Assembly (NCBI RefSeq): GCF_047730085.1 | Contig: NZ_CP159830.1 | Span: 1,984,001 to 2,048,000 of the forward strand | Direction of reading: 5' to 3' | From: Njordibacter sp937773555 | GTDB lineage: Bacteria > Pseudomonadota > Gammaproteobacteria > Pseudomonadales > Balneatricaceae | DNA: 64,000 nt | Shown here: positions 8,994-17,330 of the stretch, one piece after another | How positions within the stretch are numbered: the stretch's first letter is position 1 | Layout: every line of letters begins with the position of its first letter | The notes under the pieces: model-generated | What the model was told of the DNA's origin: nothing | Database searches by the model: none | What the model saw: only the letters and a program-made list of their open reading frames with translations | Made by a program: the position numbers and the translations under genes

Positions 8994-9950
8994 ATGTTTC
9001 AAGTGCGCCAATTTTTTAAACAACTGTTTAATGAAATTATTGCCGTTTCATGGCCTCTTTTTAAGCTTATGGTGCCCATCATTTTAATTGTTAAGGTGTT
9101 GGAAGAAGTAGGTGGTATAGCACTTTTAGGACAGTGGCTTGGGCCTCTTATGGCACTTGTGGGCTTGCCCCAAGAAATGGGCTTAGTGTGGGCAACGACC
9201 ATTGCTACCAATATTTACGGCGGCATAATTGTACTATACTCATACGCTGCTGATAGCAATTTAACCGTGGCACAAATGACTGTATTAAGTGGCCTACTGC
9301 TCATGGCTCATGGCCTGCCCATTGAGGTTCGTATTGCTCAATTGGCCGGCATGAGGATGCGAGTGGCCATTATTACACGCCTTTTTGGCGCCTTTGCTTT
9401 TGCTTGGTTATTACATGTGTTTTATGACCAAACTCAATGGCTACAAGAACCTGCGCAAATGGCATGGCAACCAGAACCGATTGCCGATGGATTGGGTCAT
9501 TGGTTCTTCAGCCAATTAAAAGCCTTGGCCATGATTCAGATCATCATCATCGTGCTGCTCGCTTTTTTAAAAATTCTGCGGGTTATTGGGGTAGAAAAGA
9601 TTATCCAATGGATGTTGCGTCCAATGCTTAAACTGATGGGTATTGGTAAAGAAGCCACAACAATAACCTTAGTGGGCATTACCCTAGGGCTGTCTTTTGG
9701 TGGTGGGTTATTAATTAAAGAGGCCCGTGCCGGCCATGTGTCTAAAAAGGACGTGTTTACTTCTTTAATACTTCTTGGCTTTTGTCATAGCCTTATTGAA
9801 GATACCTTACTAGTTGTTTTACTAGGTGCCCACCTGTCTGGTGTATTATGGTTTCGGCTAGTGTTTGCTTTTATCTTCACTAGCGCCATGAGTTACTGGC
9901 TCACAAAGGTAAGCCCTGAGTTTCAACAAAAACACTTGCTGAAACCATAG
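8994..9950 (+). CDS. Nucleoside-recognition (Gate) domain membrane protein
   Basis: This is a 318-residue membrane protein with two Gate-domain halves (about 20-140 and 190-310), seen as repeated helices with polar breaks such as ATTIATNIYGGIIVLYSY and SFGGGLLIKEARAGHVSKKD. Gate domains occur in nucleoside transporters and in SpmA/SpmB. In proteobacteria such stand-alone proteins are annotated only as nucleoside recognition proteins, and their substrate is unknown. The ATG at 8994 is preceded by a GGTAAG-type ribosome-binding site. arfB follows after 12 bp, so the two probably share a transcript. Confidence 0.82.
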   Translation: MFQVRQFFKQLFNEIIAVSWPLFKLMVPIILIVKVLEEVGGIALLGQWLGPLMALVGLPQEMGLVWATTIATNIYGGIIVLYSYAADSNLTVAQMTVLSGLLLMAHGLPIEVRIAQLAGMRMRVAIITRLFGAFAFAWLLHVFYDQTQWLQEPAQMAWQPEPIADGLGHWFFSQLKALAMIQIIIIVLLAFLKILRVIGVEKIIQWMLRPMLKLMGIGKEATTITLVGITLGLSFGGGLLIKEARAGHVSKKDVFTSLILLGFCHSLIEDTLLVVLLGAHLSGVLWFRLVFAFIFTSAMSYWLTKVSPEFQQKHLLKP

Positions 9951-9962
9951 CCAGGAGAGCAG

Positions 9963-10382
9963 ATGTTAAAAATATCTAACCGTATTTTCATTCCCGCCCA
10001 CGAAATTGAGCAGCAGTTTATTCGCTCACAAGGTGCCGGTGGTCAACACGTCAACAAAACCTCTACCGCAGTACATTTGTTTTTTGACATCCGTGCCTCG
10101 ACCTCTTTGCCAGCCTACGTAAAACAAAAACTACTCCACACATCAGACCATCGTATCAGCGCCTCGGGCAAAATTATCATCAAATCTCAAGCTAGTCGTA
10201 GCCAAGATTCAAATCGTCAAACCGCCTTAGACCAGTTATCCGAGGTGATCAAAGCGGCTATGGTGCAAGAAAAACGTAGAATAGCCACCAAACCCACCAA
10301 AGGCTCTAAAACCAGGCGTTTGGATAGTAAAACTCAAAAGGGGCACACTAAAAAATTACGCTCAAAAGTGCAAGGGGTCTGA
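9963..10382 (+). CDS. arfB: Alternative ribosome-rescue factor ArfB (YaeJ-type peptidyl-tRNA hydrolase)
   Basis: This is a 139-residue class-I release-factor-like protein. The catalytic GGQ motif sits in RSQGAGGQHVNKTSTAVHL at residues 21-39. The C-terminal tail is strongly basic (KPTKGSKTRRLDSKTQKG), as expected for the tail that enters the mRNA channel of stalled ribosomes. Length matches E. coli YaeJ (140). It has a good ribosome-binding site (AGGAG, 9957 region). Its 3' end overlaps the convergent pseudouridine synthase gene by 21 bp. Confidence 0.93.
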   Translation: MLKISNRIFIPAHEIEQQFIRSQGAGGQHVNKTSTAVHLFFDIRASTSLPAYVKQKLLHTSDHRISASGKIIIKSQASRSQDSNRQTALDQLSEVIKAAMVQEKRRIATKPTKGSKTRRLDSKTQKGHTKKLRSKVQGV

Positions 10383-11057
10383 AACCACCCGGTAATCACC
10401 AGGAGCCAAATCGATGGGTAATTTAATATGTCCCACTTGGGTGCGGTGAATACTTAGCACTGGGTTACTATAGTGGCCAAACATCCGTTTAATTTGGTGG
10501 TAGCGCCCTTGGTTTAATATTACTTGAGCGCTTTTAGCAGCAGTTATACTCAATTGCGCAGGGGCCGTGGTCAAATCCTCAAAAGCAAAATAAATACCCT
10601 CAGCAAAACCATCAACTTGCTCTTGAGTAATGGGGTTACCTAAGGTGACCGTATAGTGCTTAGGGAGTTTGGTGCCTGGGTGAGTAATTTTGCGAGACCA
10701 TTGACCATCGTTGGTTAACAGCAATAAACCCGTACTTTGCAGATCTAAGCGCCCGGCAATGTGCAAGCCACAGTACTTTGATGGCAGAAGGTCCAGCACC
10801 GTGGTGTGTTTATCGTCAACCGTGGCGCTGACAATCCCTGCTGGTTTATGCAGCATCAGGTATATAGGCGTGTGGTGCCTTAATAGCCTACCCTCAACTT
10901 CTAGTTTTGAAAACTGACCAATAAGCTGGTCACCCTGGTAACAAATAACATCGTCTAAAGTCACCAATCCACGAGCCAGCAACAGCTGGACTTGGCGTTT
11001 TTTATAACCAAGCTCTTGGCTAATAAATTTATCTAGACGGGCTGCGTAGGAAACCAA
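10362..11057 (-). CDS. rsuA: 16S rRNA pseudouridine synthase, RsuA family
   Basis: This 231-residue protein has an N-terminal S4 RNA-binding domain (ARLDKFISQELGYKKRQVQLLLARG) and a catalytic domain with the family Asp motif in IAGRLDLQSTGLLLLTNDG. Another RsuA hallmark is LNQGRYHQIKRMFGH. The fit is to RsuA, which modifies 16S rRNA U516, although the related RluB/E/F specificity cannot be fully excluded. The start is a TTG at 11057 with an AGAGG sequence 7 bases upstream; no closer ATG preserves the S4 domain. It overlaps arfB tail to tail. Confidence 0.88.
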   Translation of the reverse strand: MVSYAARLDKFISQELGYKKRQVQLLLARGLVTLDDVICYQGDQLIGQFSKLEVEGRLLRHHTPIYLMLHKPAGIVSATVDDKHTTVLDLLPSKYCGLHIAGRLDLQSTGLLLLTNDGQWSRKITHPGTKLPKHYTVTLGNPITQEQVDGFAEGIYFAFEDLTTAPAQLSITAAKSAQVILNQGRYHQIKRMFGHYSNPVLSIHRTQVGHIKLPIDLAPGDYRVVSDPLHF

Positions 11058-11075
11058 AGGCGTGCCTCTACCCAG

Positions 11076-11711
11076 CTACCAAGAGCCACTCACTAGGAAG
11101 CTTTTATAGGGGATGAGTTTCTTTTTACTAGCATCTATGGTTCCTTCAAACTTAACAGTCAATGGTGATGACATTTTTTTAGGGGTCTTAACAAACCAGT
11201 CTAGGGCTAACTTACCCCTTTGTATATGAGCTTTTTCTGTCACCATTTGCGACATTTTCTGACTTGCCAAAGGATCATTCTTCACTAGCAAGAAGTCGCC
11301 TTTATTTTGTACTGATGATAAGGATTTTTTTGCTTTAAGCATCGGCTTTTGCATCATCCAAGGCTCAATGTGAGCCTCTTTTCCTGAGCGCTTAACCAGT
11401 AAAGGAAACAAAGGCGCCATAAAATCAATGATCCACCCATCAGCTTCAACCCACCAGTGGTGTTGCCTATCGTTACTTTTTAAGTGCCCAGATTGGTATT
11501 CTCCAAAGGCCAATATTTTAGCCTGTAAACCCAGATGATAGGCCGCAGAACCAACAACAGGTTGCGCTGCAATGCCATAATGGCGTTTTAGAATTTGCGC
11601 ACCATATACGCTAAACAGCATGCTAGCGTCATGGCTATTGACAGAATCAGCAACTAATAGAGAGTGAATTGTTGAGTAGATACGGCGGTAATCGGCGAGA
11701 GTAATGAGCAT
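11076..11711 (-). CDS. DUF2026-like protein of unknown function
   Basis: This is a 211-residue soluble protein without signal peptide or membrane helices. The N-terminal half (MLITLADYRRIYSTIHSLL; FSVYGAQILKRHYGI) and the central HHWWVEADGWIIDFMAPLF segment resemble the DUF2026 family. The His/Trp/Asp pattern recalls transglutaminase-like folds in which a histidine and an aspartate sit before a short strand, but I see no convincing catalytic cysteine. The C-terminal third is basic. It lies 18 bp downstream of the aldehyde dehydrogenase terminator region's opposite end and upstream of rsuA on the same strand (18-bp gap to rsuA). Function is not known. Confidence 0.65.
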   Translation of the reverse strand: MLITLADYRRIYSTIHSLLVADSVNSHDASMLFSVYGAQILKRHYGIAAQPVVGSAAYHLGLQAKILAFGEYQSGHLKSNDRQHHWWVEADGWIIDFMAPLFPLLVKRSGKEAHIEPWMMQKPMLKAKKSLSSVQNKGDFLLVKNDPLASQKMSQMVTEKAHIQRGKLALDWFVKTPKKMSSPLTVKFEGTIDASKKKLIPYKSFLVSGSW

Positions 11712-11784
11712 ATGTGTGATCTAAAAAGGTAAAGTAATGGGCTAGTCACTATAAATGACGTGAGACCCTAAACATTAGATAGTC

Positions 11785-11822
11785 AGGCCAGCCATGTCAA
11801 ATTCAATAGACATGGCTGGCCT
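11785..11822. terminator. Long perfect hairpin between the ALDH and DUF2026 genes
   Basis: A 14-bp perfect inverted repeat (AGGCCAGCCATGTC at 11785-11798, its complement at 11809-11822) encloses a 10-nt AT-rich loop. It lies just downstream of the minus-strand aldehyde dehydrogenase stop codon. Neither side carries a T-run, so it is not a textbook intrinsic terminator. It could act as a transcript-end stabiliser, a Rho-assisted terminator or an operator for the downstream gene. Confidence 0.5.
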
Positions 11823-11864
11823 AATTGGCCTAGATGGCAAGAGCCAACTTAGCTAGTAGTTTAC

Positions 11865-13304
11865 TTAATCATTACTCCAACCGCTAATAGACTTCACTTC
11901 TAAAAAGTCTTCTAAACCCCAAACACCCCCTTCACGACCATTACCTGATTGCTTATAGCCCCCAAATGGAGAGCCAGAGGCCCTAGAGGTACCGTTCATT
12001 TCTACCATGCCAGAGCGTAACTGGCGAGCAATGCGATTAGCTTTAGCACTATCCTGAGTTTGAACATAATTGGTTAAGCCATAAACTGTGTCGTTGGCAA
12101 TGGTAATGGCCTCCTCTTCTGTATCAAAGGGAATCATACATAGCACTGGGCCAAATACTTCTTCCCGAGCAATTTGCATGTCATTATTTACATCAGCAAA
12201 AATAGTGGGTTTAACAAAATAACCGGTCTCTAACCCCTCTGGCTTACCAAGGCCCCCAACAACAACCCGAGCACCTTCATCAATGCCTACTTTAATGAGT
12301 GCTTGAATTTTGTTGTACTGCAACTCTGATACAACTGGGCCTATGTGACGCCCATGTTCGGCGGCCCTGCCCACCTGCACCTTGGCAGCTGCCGTTTCGG
12401 CTAAAGCCAAAGCCTGTTGGTAAAAGCTTCGCTCTACCAACATTCTTGTTGGTGCATTGCAAGACTGCCCCGTGTTGTTAAAGCAGTGATTGATGCCTCG
12501 TGAAATGGCTTTCTCGTCGGCATCAGCAAACACAATGTTGGCCCCTTTGCCTCCCAATTCTAGAGCCACTCGTTTTACCGAATCTGCAGCATTTTTAGAG
12601 ATAAGGGCACCCGCTCTAGTCGAGCCAGTAAAAGACACCATATCAACATCAGGGTGACCGGTTAATTGAGACCCAACACCTACACCATCGCCATTGACCA
12701 TGTTGAATACACCTGCGGGGATACCTGCTTGGTGAACCATATCAGTAAAGATTAAGCTAGATAATGGTGCAATTTCAGACGGCTTCAGTACCATCGTACA
12801 CCCAGCAGCCATAGCCGCAATGGCCTTTAGGCTTACTTGATTCATGGGCCAGTTCCAGGGAGTGATTAATGCACACACACCGATAGCTTCATAAATAATT
12901 CTATCATTGGGTTCTTGATCATTTAACGCACGTTCAAACTCAAAATTTTCTAGTTCTCTAATTAAACCCTCTGTATGCTCTGAACCTGATTCAGCTTGAG
13001 AGGTAAGGGCCATATCAATGGGCGCTCCCATCTCTTGGCTAATCGCATGGCCCATTTCGTCACTACGGGATTGGTATATTTCTAAAAACCGCTTCAATAA
13101 CACTAAACGGTGTGACTTTGGAGTTTGGCTCCAGCTGTTAAAAGCTGCTTTAGCCGCAGCTACAGCAGCATTTGTATCGGCTTGATCCCCAATTGAAATA
13201 ACCGCGCACACCTGCTCCGTGGAAGGGTCTATTACGTCCATTTCGGTATCTGACTGGGGCGTTACCCATGCACCGTTAATGTAAAACTTTTTAGTATCGA
13301 TCAT
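11865..13304 (-). CDS. NAD(P)+-dependent aldehyde dehydrogenase
   Basis: This is a 479-residue aldehyde dehydrogenase superfamily enzyme. The catalytic general base lies in LELGGKGANIVFADAD, and the nucleophilic cysteine in NNTGQSCNAPTRML. The cofactor-binding LITPWNWPMNQ and SFTGSTRAG segments are intact. The frame is open to a TTG at 13322, but the ATG at 13304 gives a normal N-terminus (MIDTKKFYINGAW). The aldehyde is not determined. One candidate is 4-guanidinobutyraldehyde made by AruI at 18.5-20.2 kb, but this gene has no copy of the operator shared by the aru genes, so the link is weak. Confidence 0.9.
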   Translation of the reverse strand: MIDTKKFYINGAWVTPQSDTEMDVIDPSTEQVCAVISIGDQADTNAAVAAAKAAFNSWSQTPKSHRLVLLKRFLEIYQSRSDEMGHAISQEMGAPIDMALTSQAESGSEHTEGLIRELENFEFERALNDQEPNDRIIYEAIGVCALITPWNWPMNQVSLKAIAAMAAGCTMVLKPSEIAPLSSLIFTDMVHQAGIPAGVFNMVNGDGVGVGSQLTGHPDVDMVSFTGSTRAGALISKNAADSVKRVALELGGKGANIVFADADEKAISRGINHCFNNTGQSCNAPTRMLVERSFYQQALALAETAAAKVQVGRAAEHGRHIGPVVSELQYNKIQALIKVGIDEGARVVVGGLGKPEGLETGYFVKPTIFADVNNDMQIAREEVFGPVLCMIPFDTEEEAITIANDTVYGLTNYVQTQDSAKANRIARQLRSGMVEMNGTSRASGSPFGGYKQSGNGREGGVWGLEDFLEVKSISGWSND

Positions 13305-13328
13305 AAGGTCACTCGCTAACAAATCTGA

Positions 13329-13895
13329 TTAATTGGCCCACTTAACAACTGTTTGTGGCTTGTAGTCTTTTAATAGCTGCAATAATTGTGTGGGGTCGTG
13401 ATGCACAATGAGTAACTCTAAGTGCTTGGGCTTAAGAAAACCAGCCAAAACTGCTTGGTCAAAAAAGCTTAATAACGCATCATAATAGCCATTAATATTC
13501 AGTAAACCAATGGGCTTTTGGTGAAAGCCTAATTGTGCCCAGGTGAGTACTTCTGTCAACTCTTCTAAGGTACCAAAACCCCCTGGTAAAGCAATACAGG
13601 CCCCTGCTAATTCAAACATCATAGCTTTTCGGGTGTGCATTGAATCCACTACATGTAATTGTGTCAAACCCTCGTGCGACACTTTATGCGCAAACGACTG
13701 AGGGATTACACCCACTACCTTCTGCCCTCCTGCTAGCACTGCGTTAGCTACCTGCCCCATGAGGCCCACTTTGGCGCCGCCATAAACTAAGCCCATAGAG
13801 GCATGACTAATAGCCTCTCCTAACGCTTTGGCAGATTGCATAAAAATAGGGTTTTCACCCGGGCTAGCACCACAAAAAACACACACATCCTGCAT
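13329..13895 (-). CDS. LOG-family protein (TIGR00730; nucleoside-monophosphate phosphoribohydrolase type)
   Basis: This is a 188-residue Rossmann-fold protein. The defining motif PGGFGTLEELTEVLTWAQLG is present in the middle, and the N-terminal VFCGASPGENP and VYGGAKVGLMG segments bind phosphate and sugar in this family. Plant and bacterial LOG proteins release the base from cytokinin- or purine-type nucleoside 5'-monophosphates. In bacteria the physiological substrate is often AMP-like, and the role is uncertain. It sits 24 bp upstream of the aldehyde dehydrogenase start on the same strand and probably shares its transcript. Confidence 0.9.
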   Translation of the reverse strand: MQDVCVFCGASPGENPIFMQSAKALGEAISHASMGLVYGGAKVGLMGQVANAVLAGGQKVVGVIPQSFAHKVSHEGLTQLHVVDSMHTRKAMMFELAGACIALPGGFGTLEELTEVLTWAQLGFHQKPIGLLNINGYYDALLSFFDQAVLAGFLKPKHLELLIVHHDPTQLLQLLKDYKPQTVVKWAN

Positions 13896-13981
13896 TTAAA
13901 TTCGCCTTTGTTACAGTAATAATAAGTAGCCACTTATTAACAGTGCGCCATTATGTAGATTCTTGGGCTTTGAACTAGCAG

Positions 13982-14329
13982 CTAACACGCCGCAGTAACA
14001 GAAATTTCAACCAACAAGGCAGGCCTTGCCATCGCCGCCTGCACGCAGGCTCTTGCTGGTGCATGGCCTGAAGGCACCCAAGCGTTCCATACTAGGTTCA
14101 TGGCAGCAAAATCATCCATTGATTTTAAATAGATAGTGGCTGTTAACATGCGTGTAGAATCTGAGCCTACGCTCATTAACAACTCATCTACTTTGGCCAA
14201 CATAGTCTGGGTCTGTTCGATAATATCTGCCTCAGCGTCCGCAGCAACCTGACCACACAGATAGGCTACATTATTGTGTACAACAACTTTACTGGTGCGC
14301 TCGTTAGTTTGGTGGCGACCTATGTTCAT
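13982..14329 (-). CDS. RidA-family (YjgF) protein
   Basis: This is a 115-residue single-domain RidA/YjgF protein. The conserved arginine lies in HAPARACVQAAMARPALLVEI, where it positions imine substrates in RidA deaminases. The GQVAADAEADIIEQTQTMLAKVDELL segment is typical of the family. It probably hydrolyses reactive enamine/imine intermediates from PLP enzymes. It belongs to a subgroup lacking the standard longer N-terminal strand, so the exact substrate range may differ from archetypal RidA. It is divergent from the OYE gene, with a 158-bp gap containing an inverted repeat. Confidence 0.88.
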   Translation of the reverse strand: MNIGRHQTNERTSKVVVHNNVAYLCGQVAADAEADIIEQTQTMLAKVDELLMSVGSDSTRMLTATIYLKSMDDFAAMNLVWNAWVPSGHAPARACVQAAMARPALLVEISVTAAC

Positions 14330-14427
14330 ATTCCTAGCCTCAAAAACTCAATGATAAGACCAAAATCTATGTAGAAGCAAATGTAAATTAAACTTTTTTA
14401 TCACACCCCGTAAACTCTATTGACCCG

Positions 14428-14456
14428 TGCGACAGAGCATGTCATTGTCTGTCGCA
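14428..14456 (+). promoter_or_regulatory. Inverted repeat overlapping a candidate OYE promoter
   Basis: A 9-bp perfect inverted repeat (TGCGACAGA at 14428-14436; TCTGTCGCA at 14448-14456) is separated by 11 bases and lies 32 bp upstream of the OYE start codon. A TTGACC (-35-like) sits at 14420-14425; with a 17-bp spacing the -10 would be CATTGT at 14443-14448, inside the repeat. This placement fits an operator for a repressor, for example of the type controlling stress-induced flavin reductases. The regulator is not visible next door. Confidence 0.45.
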
Positions 14457-14487
14457 TTATTATTTTGACTGCATCGGACGCTTAACC

Positions 14488-15579
14488 ATGTCACACTTAT
14501 TTAGCCCTCTCACGATCAAAGACATCACCTTGCGTAATCGCATTGGCGTAGCTCCCATGTGTCAATATCAAGCCGTTAACGGTGTTGCTCAAGCGTGGCA
14601 CATGGCACAACTTGGCTCTAAAGCCGTCGGTGGTGCCGGGCTTGTAATGGTGGAAGCTACCGCTGTATTGCCTGAGGGTCGCATTACCCCAGGCTGCATG
14701 GGCCTCTGGAACGAGACTCAGGTTAACGCTTTAAAACCCATTACTGCTTTTATTAAAAGCCAAGGCGCAGTGCCCGGTGTTCAGCTTGCACATTCTGGCC
14801 GCAAAGGCAGTAGCGCACTCCCTTGGTTAGGTGGACAACAGCTGACAGATGCAGACGGTGGCTGGAATACCTATGGACCAACAGACCAGGCCTTTGATGA
14901 TGATGGCACCCGTCTATGGAAGGCCCCCAAACAGATGCAGCAAGAGGATATTGACACGGTGCAAAACGCTTTTGTTGCTGCAGCAAAAAGGGCTTTAGAG
15001 GCGGGCTATGAACTGCTAGAGGTTCACTGTGCACATGGTTATTTGCTGCATAGTTTTTTGTCACCACTGGTCAATACCCGAACAGACAGTTACGGTGGTA
15101 GCCTTAAAAACCGTGCCCGTATGCTACTTGAGACGACGGAGAAAGTTCGTGCAGCTTGGCCCCAAGGATTACCTTTCGCCATGCGGCTCTCTATGACCGA
15201 CTGGGTAGACGGCGGACTCACTGTTGAAGACAACGTACAAGTGGCCAGATGGCTCAAAGTGTTAGGTGTCGATATAATTGACTGCAGCTCAGGCGGAGCC
15301 ACACCAGCATCTCGAGGCTCGATCAATGGCGGTATTGCTCAACAAGTGGGTATGGCCGCAGACGTGCGCCAAGGTTCGGGCTTAATGAGCATGGCCGTAG
15401 GCGAAATCACCCAGGCTCAGCAAGCCGAAGGCATCATTGCTGATGGCCAAGCAGACATTGTTCTATTGGCTAGAGCCATGCTCCACGATCCGTATTGGCC
15501 TACCCATGCAGCCAAAGAGCTAGGGGTTGAAATGACTCAAGTAATGCCGCCCTTACATCAGCTTTTTATAGGCCGTTAG
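14488..15579 (+). CDS. Old Yellow Enzyme family NADH:flavin oxidoreductase (YqjM-like)
   Basis: This is a 363-residue FMN-binding TIM barrel. The N-terminal LFSPLTIKDITLRNRIGVAP and MCQYQA segments and the active-site CAHGYLLHSFLSPLVNTRTD region match the thermophilic-like/YqjM subgroup, in which a cysteine (C in APMCQY) tunes the flavin. Such enzymes reduce activated C=C bonds with NAD(P)H. The start ATG at 14488 follows a potential operator. It is convergent with the DDAH-like gene (20-bp gap). The physiological substrate is unknown. Confidence 0.92.
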   Translation: MSHLFSPLTIKDITLRNRIGVAPMCQYQAVNGVAQAWHMAQLGSKAVGGAGLVMVEATAVLPEGRITPGCMGLWNETQVNALKPITAFIKSQGAVPGVQLAHSGRKGSSALPWLGGQQLTDADGGWNTYGPTDQAFDDDGTRLWKAPKQMQQEDIDTVQNAFVAAAKRALEAGYELLEVHCAHGYLLHSFLSPLVNTRTDSYGGSLKNRARMLLETTEKVRAAWPQGLPFAMRLSMTDWVDGGLTVEDNVQVARWLKVLGVDIIDCSSGGATPASRGSINGGIAQQVGMAADVRQGSGLMSMAVGEITQAQQAEGIIADGQADIVLLARAMLHDPYWPTHAAKELGVEMTQVMPPLHQLFIGR

Positions 15580-15599
15580 GGGTATTTAATTAGTCAAGG

Positions 15600-16472
15600 T
15601 TAGGCTCGATATATAGGCCGTGTTAAACACGTTGGGCCGCCTTCACAAGCAATACATAACGCATCACCACTAAAGGTGAGCACCTCACAACCTGCGGCCT
15701 CCATGACTGCTTTGGTGTGTGGAAAACCTTCAATCATAATACACTTTGAGGGTGACGTAGGTAGCACGTTAAGGTTGAGGCCGCTGCTGGCTATAAATTC
15801 ATCATGAGGCGCTTCAACCAGCTCAATACCCATAGACTGCATCAACTGATAAAGGGCAGTAGGGACTAATGGTGCGTGAATTAAAGCTAGTTTTGGTGCC
15901 AATGGCGAAATGACCGACATCAGGTGTAAACATGCCTCTGAACCCTGCCAAACTGGTAAATCAAATCCTAAGACTTTAACCCCGTGAGGGTTCAACATGG
16001 CATTAAGCTGATCTATACCTGTTTGGTTAGAACGAAACCCTCGCCCCACAACCAACGTGGTTTGGTCTAACCAAATGCAATCACCTCCTTCAACACTTCC
16101 CTTGCCTTCCACACGGCCTAAAATAGGAATTCCTGCGTTGACATAAGCCAGTTCATGCATGGCAGGCTCTGCCTTGCGCAAGGCTTTACCCATATTGAGT
16201 ATGATTGCACCGTGGTCACTCATGAGTGACGGATCATGGGTAAACATTGCATCGGATAAGCCATCATTATGGTCTTGAATGTGAATAATTTCTGTACCAC
16301 AGGCCACCACAAGTTTACGAAAAACCTCATATTGTTCTAATGCTTTCGCCCCATTAAATGTGGCACCGTAGTGCCATTGTTTAGGGTCAGCCTGCAACAA
16401 ACTCTCTTGGGGCGCACGCATCAACACTCGCTGAAGAGGCAGGGACATAGACTGACAACCAAAGTTGGACAT
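15600..16472 (-). CDS. DDAH/arginine-deiminase-like guanidino hydrolase
   Basis: This is a 290-residue member of the amidinotransferase/guanidine-modifying superfamily. The visible catalytic set is Glu128 (SVEGGD), His183 (ACLHLMSVISPL) and Cys282 (GGPTCLTRPI near the C-terminus), as in dimethylarginine dimethylaminohydrolase. Those enzymes cleave the guanidino group of arginine or methylated arginine. An 18-bp palindrome about 80 bp upstream is shared with the aruHI promoter, so it is probably induced with the arginine transamination genes. Whether it acts on dimethylarginine or on a guanidino product of that pathway is an open inference. Confidence 0.88.
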   Translation of the reverse strand: MSNFGCQSMSLPLQRVLMRAPQESLLQADPKQWHYGATFNGAKALEQYEVFRKLVVACGTEIIHIQDHNDGLSDAMFTHDPSLMSDHGAIILNMGKALRKAEPAMHELAYVNAGIPILGRVEGKGSVEGGDCIWLDQTTLVVGRGFRSNQTGIDQLNAMLNPHGVKVLGFDLPVWQGSEACLHLMSVISPLAPKLALIHAPLVPTALYQLMQSMGIELVEAPHDEFIASSGLNLNVLPTSPSKCIMIEGFPHTKAVMEAAGCEVLTFSGDALCIACEGGPTCLTRPIYRA

Positions 16473-16548
16473 GGAAATTTCCTTTTAGTAAATGTATAGA
16501 CGTTATTTATCAGTTAGCTAATAGTACTAATGGCGAAATTAATCACCT

Positions 16549-16566
16549 GCTGTACGATCGTTCAAT
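16549..16566. promoter_or_regulatory. Candidate TetR operator, copy 1 (upstream of DDAH-like gene)
   Basis: The 18 bases GCTGTACGATCGTTCAAT match copy 2 at 17288-17305 in 15 of 18 positions. The core TGTACG-N2-CGTTCA is a two-fold symmetric site typical of TetR-family repressors. It lies 77-94 bp upstream of the DDAH-like start codon and 46 bp beyond the tetR stop codon. Confidence 0.6.
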
Positions 16567-16611
16567 TGTGTGATGCTACAAACATGCCACACTGAAGTAA
16601 AGCCTGCCAGC

Positions 16612-17211
16612 CTAAGCTAACATTAAGGTACGGTGTAACCACTGGTTCAAAATAGTTTGCCATAGTTGGGAACTTTGATGTTCGCCGTTTAGGCTCCAAT
16701 CTAACCAAAGCCCATCGGTTAAGGCGCTGTACTCGATTGCTAATACTTGAAGGTCAACGTTACTGTTGGGCAACGACTTGGCGAGCACTTGTATAAGGTA
16801 GTTTTGTAGCCGCTGGTTAATACGGCCATGGGTGGCCCGCATTAATTTAGAATCAATGGTTTTAGACCAAAACACTACCCATGCTCGTAACTGATCAGGA
16901 GACATAATGTCTGCTTCAAAAGCACAGGATACGAGGGTTTTTATTGGCATGTTTTGGTTCTTTGTATCGGCATCAATGTGAGCTTTTAAGGCTTCATGGT
17001 AGCGCCTAGATATTTCTTCATAAGCTATAGCCACTAACTCTTCTTGACTAGAAAAGTGATAATTTAGTAAACCCACAGAAACCTGTGCTTGCGCACAAAT
17101 TTTACGTGACGATAAACCGCTAGCCCCCTCTCTCATTAAGCATATGAGTGTGGCTTCAATTAACTGACTTCGTCTTTCGTTAGGCGGTAAACGGTCTGAT
17201 TTTTTCTTCAA
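16612..17211 (-). CDS. TetR-family transcriptional regulator (BetI-like)
   Basis: This is a 199-residue regulator. The N-terminal helix-turn-helix spans about 12-58 (RRSQLIEATLICLMREG, then LSSRKICAQAQVSVGLLNYHFSSQEEL), and the sequence LLNYHF before the third helix is BetI/TetR-like. The C-terminal region is the ligand domain. The gene lies between two matching palindromes, one before the DDAH-like gene and one before aruH, and is divergent from aruH. I infer it represses both transcription units and possibly itself, with an arginine-derived inducer. Confidence 0.88.
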   Translation of the reverse strand: MKKKSDRLPPNERRSQLIEATLICLMREGASGLSSRKICAQAQVSVGLLNYHFSSQEELVAIAYEEISRRYHEALKAHIDADTKNQNMPIKTLVSCAFEADIMSPDQLRAWVVFWSKTIDSKLMRATHGRINQRLQNYLIQVLAKSLPNSNVDLQVLAIEYSALTDGLWLDWSLNGEHQSSQLWQTILNQWLHRTLMLA

Positions 17212-17287
17212 AACAGCTCCAAAACTGGGAAAAATAGTGAGCCTTAATTGTCGGCTTTATTTGACTATTGAGCAAGTGATCAATAGT

Positions 17288-17305
17288 ATTGTACGGTCGT
17301 TCAAT
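17288..17305. promoter_or_regulatory. Candidate TetR operator, copy 2 (between tetR and aruH)
   Basis: ATTGTACGGTCGTTCAAT is a near-perfect palindrome (ATTG-W-ACG-N2-CGT-W-CAAT). It lies 25 bp upstream of the aruH start and 77 bp upstream of the divergent tetR start, so it can control both. The same site is repeated at 16549-16566. Confidence 0.65.
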
Positions 17306-17330
17306 AACGCCATTAATTATAAAGGTAATC

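Noticed and set aside
11865..13304. Aldehyde dehydrogenase as a firm member of the arginine regulon
   Set aside because: No copy of the TetR palindrome precedes it or the LOG gene upstream, so only the chemistry, not the regulation, supports the link.
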